A DNA stretch of 64,000 nucleotides from Patiria pectinifera (Eukaryota; Echinodermata; Asteroidea; Valvatida; Asterinidae): positions 10,687,281 to 10,751,280 of the forward strand of contig CM057144.1 in assembly GCA_029964075.1 (NCBI GenBank). The letters run 5' to 3'. Shown here in pieces: positions 12,001 to 24,000 of the stretch. The notes beneath the pieces were generated by a model. The model had not been told where the DNA came from, did not search any database, and worked only from the letters and a program-made list of their open reading frames with translations. The translations under genes were made by a program, and so were the position numbers. Numbering within the stretch: position 1 is the stretch's first letter; each line of letters begins with the position of its first letter.

Positions 12001-15000
12001 CAAAATCTGTTTGGGCCACTTTCTTATTGTTCACAACACCTTCTTAATTTGTGAATGCCTTTCATTAGAGACTTGATAATTTGAAAAGTGGCCCAAATTG
12101 GATGGAGTTTATAGACAGATGTGAATGCAAGGCTCAGTATTATGGTGTCAGTGAGCTTACAGTGCTCTAAAAGTTCCGGAATCAAAAGCAGCTGCAATAA
12201 GCTTAATTACAGTGGTGTTTTGCTTTTACCCTCATAGCAAGTATGCAGTTATGAAGGGAGATGACTGTGTCAAGTTACACGTCTTTGTTGATTTTCAATG
12301 AGACTTGGCAGGAGGCCTGGTCGAAAGTTTGTTGACACGGCCTGGGTGTAGCCCTGGCTGCAAAGTTCATTGAACCAGCCCAAAGGATAGCAGGCCACTC
12401 TGCACAGGGTAAATGTTAGATTTTAAGATACATTAATAAAACACACTTTATCGTTTCAAACTTCAAGACAAGCTACAAGCCTAAATAACTGTAGTACCCA
12501 ATTTGCAGGAATTTCTTAGTGATAAGGAACCCTGCTTGGCGCCAACCACCATGAGTCATATACAGTTGATTGCTGCTCTGGAGGAGAGGCAACTTGCAAT
12601 CACGGGAACTAGGATGGAGTTGGAAGCCAGGCTGTCTCAGGATGACAGAAGTGAGTAGAAAAGAAATACAACATGTACTGCCATTTTTTTGAACTGTTGA
12701 CCCTATCAGGATCGGTTGGCAGAATGTGCCCCTATTTAAACTAATTGGAATAGCTCCGGAACGCTTTGGCCGATCGGCGTGAAATTAATGACTTGTCATA
12801 ACTTTTAGGGGCTTAATATAGGATCAAAACAAATTCAGGATGTCCACGGTATGCATGGTTATCATAACAACCGACTAAAAAGCATAGTAATCGTAAAATG
12901 TTATATTTTTATAAAAAACATGGAAATATTCATGTATTGAGTCAAAACAATGTTTTTTGTGCCCGAATCTATCAAGTAATCTACTTGGACTAAAATTCAC
13001 AGTCAAGTGACCGACTTCAATGCATACTGGGAATCCAGCATGGCCACTATTCGCGGGAAAAGCCTCAACAGCTTTTGTGTTTTGGGGTTATTTTTTATTA
13101 ATTTGTTGTATTAAAATTTACGAACGTTTAAAATATTCCCATAATAGTACCAATTTAGGTTGGAGCCACACATTCTAATTTGTGGGTCAAAATCACAAAA
13201 AAAATATGATTTCGCCCATTTCCAGTCTAGCCGGGCAGAGCGAGTAATACGGTGGAAGTATATGTACTGCTCATGTACAAGTAGATTTAGTTGTAGAAAA
13301 AACGGGAACCTCGCTTAACTCGAACTCTGGATACCTTCATCCATTACCTTGAGGTTTGAGTTATTGGGATTTTACTGCGTTTGAAAAACAAAAAAAGAAC
13401 AAAGTGTACTGTTAAAACTTTTAACGAATAAAAACAAAATCATAACTATTATAAGATGGAATTTTGCGTCGGGGTGATATAAATCAAATTTTTTTTTTTG
13501 TTCTTCCTTTTTTACGTTTTGTATACTCAGTGTTGTTACCCCTCCCAAGTGAAAAAAAAAAATCACGGGGTGGACTCGAACCCACGACCTCCTGCTTTCT
13601 AGTGCAGATGTCTTACCACTCGACCACCGAGCTAACGGGACGGGGTTGGCGTTTCGATCTGATGTACATAGCAGCGGGTACCGCATAAACTATTATAAGA
13701 TGGAATTTTGCGTCGGGGTGATATAAATCAAATTAGGTTTTGCCCTTCACCGACGTTTTTAAACAATGTATACTCAGTGTTAAGTGAGAAAAGTTGAAAG
13801 AAAGGGTGGGACTCGAACCGAACCAACCCCCTGCTTAGTGCAGAGAGATTACACCACACCACCCACTGAGCTAACGGACGGTTGGCGTTTTCAATCTGTT
13901 ACCCCAGAGTGAAAGTTGAAAAAATCACTCGGGTGGGACTCGAACCCACGACCTCCTGCTTTCTAGTGCAGATGTCTTACCACTCGACCACCGAGCTAAC
14001 GGGATCGGTTGGCCGGTTCGAATCTGATGTACATAGCAGCGGGTACCGCATAAACTATTATAAGATGGAGTATACAGTGTTTAAAAACGTCGGTGAAGGG
14101 CAAAACCTAATTTGAAAATCATAACTGTTTTTAAACTCGTTTTTCGTTTTATTGTATTCTTAAATTGTGTTTGAAAATATAACAACCGTTTAAACTAACT
14201 TTAAGCAGTCAGAAGAGAGCCAGATTCTCAAAGATAACAAAATGGCGTTTATTGCGAAATAGAAATAAAATGTAAACTGAATTAATTCAGAAGCCCCTAA
14301 AATACCCCTCAATCACCAAAGACCCTAAAACGTATCCTTGTTTTTTTACAACGTCTTGTTGTTGATTTGCGCAGGTTGTCAGTTCTCCACATTGCCAGTT
14401 TTTCCCCCGGAGCTGGCCAAGGTGGCCTACTGCTCCCTGAGTGAGAACTGCCTCCGTCTGGACTGCTGTTTGGATCTCAACATTGAGAAACTGAAATTCC
14501 GCCGCTCCTTCAAAGCCTTCGTGGAAGTTGACGCATGTGATTTCACATTCTACATCGCATTTCAGCATTTGCAGTACAAGAAATTGCTGTTGAACTACGA
14601 ATGGGGTGAGTCAAGGTCGTTTTGACAAAAAAAAATAGGTATACACGGATGCACCCAAGTGTGTATTTGCCTGCAATCGGGGACCCCTACAGTGTCCCTC
14701 TTTTGTTTGTACTCAAACTTTTTTGGGAAGACCTCCCATATGATTTTTACACGATCGTCAATTGGGGACCTTCGGGAATCGGGGACCCTATTGTCCTCTA
14801 TTGTACAACGTCTCCTTTTGTTAGCAAAAGAACTCGCGTACATACACCCACACGCACACGGTGTTTTATTGCATCCAAGCTACACGGCAATATGACTAGA
14901 GAGGTCGCTGTTCGTATGGGGCGCAACAGGGACTAATACATCCTGCAACTCTGTGCGCCCTACGAACCGCAAAAACCGGGTAATCGCCTAGTTAGTTTCA

Positions 15001-18000
15001 AAGTCGCATACACACTGTTGGTTAAGTGGCCTACGAGCTTCAAAAATGCTACAGGTGTCTGCCATGGCTTAAACCAGATTCAGATTATCTTAGTGTTACC
15101 GAGAGTACACATGAAAAATAAGAAATTAATTAATTATACCCCGTCTATGTAAACAGGGAAATCGCAGCAGCAAAGCATCGGTCCTATTACCCTGAAGTAC
15201 TCCATCAACAAGCTAGAATCGGAGAAGGTGTTAGAGATTGACTTTGGGGCATCTATCTGTCAAGGCGCCGATGATTGCTTCTTTGATGTGGACATCATCC
15301 AGGACTACAGAGTTCCTATTCCAGTCTGCAACTCTAACTTCTCATTCTCCCTTCCTGGTAAACTGATGCAAATAATAAGGATGAGACATGTCCATCCGAT
15401 TTTCAAATAGGTTAAATGTGTTGAACCATGGAATGCTATATAAATACGGGTTTTTATTTATTTATTTTTTCGGCAAATTTGATGATTTTAAGTTGAAGTG
15501 TAAAAAAAATGTTATTAAGGATTTGATAAATATTGGGTTGTTTCAATAATTCTGAGAGTAAGTGGAGATTGCGGCTCATTGTAGTCGCAACATCAGGCAA
15601 GACTTGACGGGGCTAGGAAGTTCCCGTTGTACGTCGCGAACAAAGGCCTGAAATTTGCCTGTTTTCGTTGTAACAATTGGTTTATATTATTTGCTGCTTT
15701 ACGAGTTTCATTTCCACGATCCTGTTGTTTCTATCTGTTTGTCTGTGTAGGAGGGAATAACTTGAAGGACTTTCTTGATCAGGTTGGCCGGAATGCTGGA
15801 CAGGAAGCCGTCAACGTTTTTCTGGAGTTCATTGGTCTTCGAGATAAGATCAATGATGGACAGTGTGACACAGGCGCACTTGTTTCAGTGGATGAGGAAG
15901 GTAATATGTTTGTAATGTATTGCTTGTGTTTATCTTTTATTTTTTGGCAGAGGAAATTAAAACTTAGTTGATGCTAGTTGTCTAGTGGCTAGTTGGTTTT
16001 ATTTTGATCAGTTTCACCTTTGCAGCAATACTGCATCCCCATTTCTTAAAGAGTGTTTTAATTGACATCGATATTTTAATGAACTTCTGTTTAACGCTTT
16101 ATAATGAAGGGGGTATTATAGAGTCGACTAGGGAGGTTTGCGAGTACACACTGGCTTTGTGACAAACAGTCTCTGTCATGCTGGAAATGCGTGAACTGTA
16201 TGTACAGGAATCTTAAATAAGCTGAACAACCTCGTCTCCAGCCTCACCCCCAGGGGGCCGCGCCAACCACCACCACCCTCTCACCCTTGTATTGATTTGG
16301 ATCATGTCCATTTTTTTGTTTTGGTGCAAATTAGGAAAAGCCTGCCTGTGCTTTACGTCAGCGTTTGCTTTTGTATGCGGTGTCTGTGCTAAAACAGAAT
16401 CAAATTAAAGTTACGTAAACCCATTTTTTGTTCAAACTTTAATTGTTACAATCTTCTCCAGCCAATATGCAGTATCACATTTCATATAAATATGAGCAAA
16501 TTGGAAAGGAAAGGATTATTTTTTTGGAATGTGTGGACGTACTAATTAAAATGAACGTGAAAACACGTAATGCACGTTGGAAATAACAACACCAAGTACA
16601 ACTATTTAGAGGTTGAAAATAAAGTTAGCCCTGGGGACGAGGTTGGAATCTGCTGTGGATTGGGGGAAAAAAATTGTTACAGGAAAAGAGACCTTGTTTG
16701 TGTATAGGAGATTCAAGAATCTGTTTTAGAAGTGCAACAGCATTTTTACCCATTAAGAGCGCAACAACGTTTTAATTTCATGTACATTTTTTTTTAAGTA
16801 GATATAGCCACAGTCAGTTGATTTGGCTGATTGAATCTGCCCTTTCCTTGATATTTGCGATTTTTCATGCTCTTTAGTATGCACTGAAGTGAGCCTGCAG
16901 TCGCTGCCCACTGGAATAACATGTGAGCTTTCACCTCGATGCCTGGGAGTTCGATGCTGTGCCGAACTCGATCTGAAAATCACTGTATTATCAGTCAACA
17001 TGTGGCTGATTCTCGATCCGTGTGAGTTCACGCTGTCCATGGGATTTGGAAAGTGGTCTTTGACGTTCACCATATTTGACTACCACTGGGGTAAGTGCAA
17101 CATAGAAAGTGCTTGATGTCGATGTCGGTATCAATGATGTAAAAGGGAATATACGACATTTGCTTTTGCTGTAATTTTCAGAAATGGATGGATTGGGGAG
17201 GGGGTTAGTATTTCATAGGAACTAGTGTTACATTGACTCGTTTGAAGTTTTGTGTTCGTAGGTCCTGGAAAAACCAAGAAAAAACAACCATGTTCCTGGA
17301 GTCTGGTTTCCTGACCCACTTAATATGAAACAGAGCAATTTATAGTCGTCAGGGAATTGTAAGGTTGGGGAAACAGTCTAGCTGGCTTGTACCCAATCAT
17401 AGGTGTGTAATCGATTGCAAACAAATGCAACCTATCTAAAGAATGGTAATTTGGGGGCAGTATTTGAAAAAAGCCAGTTTTTTCCAAACGCTTTAGACTG
17501 TCATTCACTAAAAGTCCAGTAAGGTATTTCACATTAATTTGGTAGTTTTGTTTTTTGATGTTTTCAAACGTTGTATATTCCCTTTAAATGCCCTGAGTGA
17601 AAATAATTGAAAAGTAGTCTCTTTATTTTCAGTGTTTCAATTCATTAAAAAATAGTATTCCACAATTCAAGGCGAGGAACAATCCCTTTTCGTTGATTGA
17701 TAACTTGATTAATGAAACATGTATTTTAAAATGTGACGAAAGGCTTTTACGTTCGCTTGATCTGATCCTTTGTAATTCCTTATAATGCGGTACTTTTACC
17801 AGGTACCCAGGAAGAGTTGAAGATTGGCAAAGCCTTGACCCTGATCTACACCATTGACAAGCTGACTGAGGACAAGCTATTTGTATTGGACCTAGCACTG
17901 TCCCTGTGCCTGCCAGACTTAGACTGCGACTCCCCCTCCATTGACATTCTAAAGAGGACCCGAGTGCCAATACCACTCTGCAACCAGAATGCTACATTGC

Positions 18001-21000
18001 CAGGTATTCCTTCAAAATGCCTTTGAGTCCAAATCTATGGGATTACCTGTTAAAACTGGAGCATACAATAAACGAAAGGCAAATGGCAATGGGTATCTTT
18101 TAACGAAGTTTGCACTTTTTAGTGGTTGAATCTTTCTTAAATATGGCCTATGGATGTTAAACTTAAAGAGAAAGATCCTTCAGACAAGATTATCTTTCTC
18201 AAAACGCCCTTCTTTAAAAACGAATTTGGGGTTTGCCAGGGGACTTTCGCGGCATAAACAGTTGTAGTGCGTACATTTTGGTCTGTCCTTGTTTAAATTG
18301 CATCGAGAATAATTTGTATCCATCTACAGGAAATGGAACTGTTAGAGGCTTCTTGCAGATGGTCGGTCGGAATGCGGCAGACTCGGCCGTGGATGCCATT
18401 CTGGAACATCTAGGATTATCTGTGAGTCATTTCTGTCAATAGTAACCACAAATTTGAGATTTAAGATCAATTGCGATTTGACGAATGGGTTTATTTAGAG
18501 TAATGTGGGATTGTCATTTCAAAAATTGTCTTGTTATGTGGTTTACCTGTTCCAGGAATACATCAGTCGGGTGCCATGCGTCCGTCCACAAGTAACACAA
18601 GATGGTTGGAACAGAAGTAAGTAGAATATATAATAGAAAATATATATGTAGTGCACACATATTTTTACCTTATTGCTGGTCTCGCAGATGATACATTTTA
18701 CTTATTTGACAGTCTCCTGAAGACAAAGAGGAAAGATTTCTAGCTATTGTGGCATTATTTGTACTGTTGGTAATAATAAAAAGGTCCCGGAACGCTGAAA
18801 CCTGGCTTGTCATGCGCTGGGTCTTGGTTCCAGTCGTTGTTTTGATTTAAATTCTCTAAACTTGTACTAAAAGTAATTTATCTGTGTCTAGTTTGTCCAA
18901 GAGATGTCAGACTACCCCGCCTTCCGAGGAACCTGATCTGCACACTACCGGAGAATTGTCTAGGGTTCGATTGCTGCCTGGAGCTTCCCATTCCCGGGAT
19001 CACTCCCGTCAGTACCCAAGTCGCGTTCATCTTCGATCCTTGTAACTATCGGCTGTCTATGAGTCTGGGCAGCTGGAGCCGGGATCTGAATATCATCTCC
19101 TATCATTGGGGTCAGCGGGAGGTGGTTACCATAGGGAAGTCGGTCACCTTAAGGTATGCTAAAGGGAGTAATTTTAAGCTGGTCATGCCTTTATACACGT
19201 CATCATGTATGTGTCACTAAGTTGCTTCATAGAAATTAAGACAACTCGTGACCCATAACTCAAAAGTATCAACTCAAAGGGTCGGCCATATTCGGAGTGT
19301 TTTCGACGGTAAAAAATTGAATGTACTACCGCACACAACTCTCACCCAAAGCCTTGTTGCATTGTGTGTGTATTAGTATACAGAAATGGAATCACAATAC
19401 CATTAAAGTTACAACCAGAAACTTATGCTTAAAACGTACTCCGGAGAATTATGTTTTGCTCGTTGGGCAGCCTTGGCATCATATTCTGGACCTAAAATAT
19501 CAGGGACACGGGTTGGCTTTTTTAAGGGGACACAGAACACGGAAGGTGAAAATCTATTTGTCTTTTTTTGTAAATCCTTTACAGCATGGTCATTGACAAA
19601 TCTGATGCAGAGGAATCCTTCCGGATCAATTTGGGCATCTCCATTTGCATCGACCTTGAGTGTACAACCACACCAGTCCTTCAGCATTCCTTGGTCCCTA
19701 TCCCATTCTGTAATCCCAATGCTTCCTTTGAGCTGCCAGGGGACGGCAGCTTCGCAGGTCTTGCCAGGAATCTTGCCGGGAACGTTGGGGAGTTGGCCAT
19801 CCAGGCTGGTCTCCAAAAACTTGGAATACAGGTACTACTTCGATCATAAGTATGCCTACATCTTGCTTGCATTGGACAATTTAGTTCGGTTTTGTGGTAC
19901 TTTGGCTTCTTGTTGTGGGAACCAAAGAGTGCACTTTGTTTGATAATTTGTTTGTTATAGCCTCTGTGCAACATGCATACAGTCTGAAAGACAAAACGAT
20001 TTGTGCATTTTTGTGCATGTTAGCATTGGCAAGCAACGGAAAGTGGCAGAGAGAGCTCTGAACGTTTGCATCACTGTAGGCTGTGATTGTGCTCACCTTG
20101 GACTTATTGTTGGCTTGTAACAGTATTGGCCTTTCATAGTCTTCAAACGTATCACACCCTTTTTATGTCGACATCAATTTCGGCTATTAATTACACATCT
20201 TTGTATACAAGCGCCCAAATCTAAGTCTTACAGGCTAGTGCCATTCCTGAGCACATCAACATTACATTCATAAGCACATCAAATTGAAACTCATACAGCG
20301 CTATCAAAAGTTGGACCAACCAATAGCACATAATAAAGAAAATTCTGCTTTAACAGTTTCTTCCATAATTGAGAATGTCTTTTCAAATTTATTTGCTGCA
20401 GCAGTTTGTTAGCAACCAGCAGTGTGACGTGGGGATTATTGTCCCTATTGAAAACAGTAAGTGGCTTTTCTTTAAACATGTTAACTAAATAGGTTGTAAC
20501 CCTACAATTGTGCTTTTCGGAAAAAAAACCTTGAATCATCGGTTTCCTTGATTTTGATCTAGGACTGTATAGACCTTATTCATCTCAGGTGTCTTGGAGG
20601 CTGTTCTTAGTTATTTAAATCTAGTAACAATGAATGCGCAAAAGGTTTACCTATTCCTATCCACGTGATACAAACCATTTCCCTCTGACTCAACCTTAAC
20701 GCATAAGGTATATTACCTATCAAAATGTCACAGGAATTATATTCTAATCTGTTCCTAGTTTATCCTAATTATATATCCTTAGACAAAGAATGTTCCAGGC
20801 AGCACATAAATGATTTTTTTTTTACAAAATATGAGATTTTTGTAACATACTCAAATATAATTTTACAAAAAAGCTTTCATTTTGCAAAGAAGAATTTTAC
20901 AGACGCTACCTCTGGCCGCACTGAATATTTCAGTTGCAATAAGGGGAAAAGTTCGACGCAAGTGATATAGTCAGTTGTTAGTTTAAGGTATCACTGTCAG

Positions 21001-24000
21001 AAGAAAACATTTGATTTAATTTGCGGCTTTTAAACTAGTTTTGCTTCCACTGACTCATGTTTTCCTCAGGATGCCCACTCTTAGGGCTACCGTCTCCATC
21101 CAGCCTTTTGACCTGTACAGTGGATGACCGCTGCCTGGGCCTGACATGCTGTGCCTCCCTTGACCTGGTCTTCACTCAGCTGTCCACCACCGCTTACGCC
21201 CTCCTAGACCCCTGTGAATTCCAGCTGTCTGTCGGGCTGGGGTCCTGGTCCAAGAATCTCACGCTCTTTGAATACGACTGGGGAGTGGATAAAGTGCTGG
21301 ATATCAGTGAATCTGTCTACATCTCGTAAGTATTTATTCGAATTAGGTAAAGTACTTTTAATTGGAAGTTTAATTCAGTTGAGGCAGCTTGGGTTAATGA
21401 AGAGTGTGAATAGATGTTGACTCTGTGTTTTTAACCCACTTTAATCAGGTATAATGTTGACAAGCTCACTGAGGAGTTCCTGATTGACCTGTCAGTAACC
21501 CTGTGTATAGATGGCACCTGTCGACCCATTCACCTGCTGCAGGCAGCTCATGTACCCATACCAATCTGCAACTCCAATACCACCCTCTCCTTGCCTGGAG
21601 GTGGCACCATCTCTGGCTACCTGGATAGCCTTGCAGGCCAAGTAACTGACGCAGCAGTGGACTTGGTACTCGACTTTTTGGGACTGAAGGTAAGAATATT
21701 GACCGTTGCAGACAAGTTGTCACCGTCACCACGAAGTGACACTAACATCGAAAAATCGATATTTTGCGATTTCGAATTTTTTTCCTAATATGTGATTAAT
21801 TACACATTATCTATCACCTCAAAAAGTTCTATACACAAAGTTAATTAGTTTTGTAAAAATATTACTTAACATTAATTAACGTTTGTAACTTAATGGTTCA
21901 AAACCGGAAAATGCGTTTTCACGAAGTGTACTATACCATTCTTTCGCGTGTAAACTGCCTGCACACTACGCGTCAAAAACGGGTTTTGCGTTTTCACAAA
22001 GTAACACAAGTGTCACGTGATATGCACGACTCACTTCTGGCGTTTTGACGAAGAAGCGCGAAGCCCAAAGCCAATACACATGGGTAGCGTTACTTCGTGA
22101 AAACTCGAACACAGCGTTATCTGATTTTTGAGTTTTCACGAAGTGTACTTATGGTTAATTGGTTTGATAACTCATTAATAGTTATTTTGTTCAATAAAAA
22201 TCATACATTAACGTGTCTTTCAAGATCCCAGCTTTCGGACGATTCAATAAAAAATGAATTTTGAGGCTAAAACGATCTTCCGATCACCGTTTCAAAACAT
22301 CGTCAACTTAAATCACTTGTATCTCGAAACACACATTTTCCACTTTGCAGGGGTTAAGGTCACTTCGTGGTGACGGTGACGTCAGACAGTTTTATATAGG
22401 TCGCCTTTGCTGAAAGCAATCTCAACTTGCGAGTCTTAAGGGGGTTCTGAAATCGAACATTCGTAGATATGGATGGATATGGATACGAATAGGCTACCTG
22501 TAACTGTCTGCCTACTTTTATCATTTGTTTCTAGACATTTCTGTCCAGAGACAGGTGTAACCTCCCTCCAGTACTCCACGGTGATAGTGACGGTATGTAT
22601 TGACATATTCTTCTTGCAGAACACGTCACGACAAACTTTCTTTCTGACAACCAAACCATAATACTGTAGTCACATAAAGTAAAATGAGGAAAAAAAACAA
22701 AATTGCTTAACAGAGGAGGGTTTCAACTGCCCCATACCGAGGGACATTAAGCCCAGCCATGCTATGAACTTCAAACTAGAAATATGAACTTGAAATAAGA
22801 AAAATATTACAATTTAACCATACATTTTGCTTTTGTTTATCACCAATAAAATAATCGAAGTGTTTCACCATGTATCAACTATGTGGAAGCCCTTTGCTCA
22901 ATTATCGCGATTTATATCCTAATTCAGATTGTCCAGTTCAATTTCAAGACGCCCTTTCTTGCCGTATCGGCAGCCGTTGCATAAGTCTCCACTGCTGTCT
23001 GAATCTAGACTTGAAGGTGACTGAGATCAGCTCTCAGGCCTGGTTTATCATCGACCCGTGTGACTACACGCTGTCTGTCGGGCTGGAGAAGTGGTTCTTC
23101 AACGTCTCGCTGTTTTCTTATGAGTGGGGAACTGAAAACCGTTTCAAGATTGGAAACGCCATCAGTGTCAGGTATTTAAAGTTATACACAGTAGTAGTTA
23201 TTTAAAGAAAATTATGAGCTAAAATATCACAGCGACCAATATGTATGATAGTTTTAGATTGTTGGTTGGCTGGTACGCATCTGTGATGATAAACCAGGCC
23301 TTGGAGCTGATCTGAAATAAGACGAAATAAAAACGAACTACATGTATAACCTAATAATGTGCGCAGTTTCATAATATTATTGCACATAATAAAGACCTTA
23401 CCAGTTTGTGGTGGCCTATAGACAATACTCGGAGCTATGAATTATTTGGCGGTAATTTCACCTTGAGTCAATATTTTCAAGCAGTTTGTTTAGAATCTAG
23501 TAATCCTTTACAAATAAATTCAGGTGCTTTTAACAATCTATTTCTGTCCTCAGAAATCTGTAAAATATCACAGCGACCAATATGTATGATATAGTTTGTT
23601 AATAGATTGTTGGTTGGCTGGTACGCATCCGTGATGTCTGACATTTCGTGCGTTTCCTGATGCCACGCCATTGTTGTCGGTCAGCAGCCAGTTCATATAC
23701 CACTGAAGGTTGGCCCGAAAAAGCCTTGTTCCTATCGATCCATCTGGCCTTCTGGAGCCTTCATTGGGTCCCTGCGTAACAACATTCTCTAAGCTGCCTG
23801 TTGACCTCTGACTACGTGGAAAGTGGGAGTCTGTGAATTAGTCAGTCCAAGTAAACCTTTCTTGGTCCCAATCTCCTGAAGCACATTAATATTATATCTT
23901 TTCTGTGCCAGTACCACGCTTCGAAGGCATTGATATTCTTGCATTCCGCCTCTGACATTGTGCAAGACTCGCAAGCATAAGTTGCAATAGGCAAGATGAG

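Noticed and set aside
13559-14005. Functional tRNA genes
   Set aside because: The anticodon loop would be 8 nt, one copy is badly degraded and the flanks are repeated, so SINE heads are more likely.
19425-19943. 172-codon plus-strand frame overlapping exon 23
   Set aside because: It is a shifted frame of exon 23. The true frame gives half B and the helix of unit 4, with correct splice phases.
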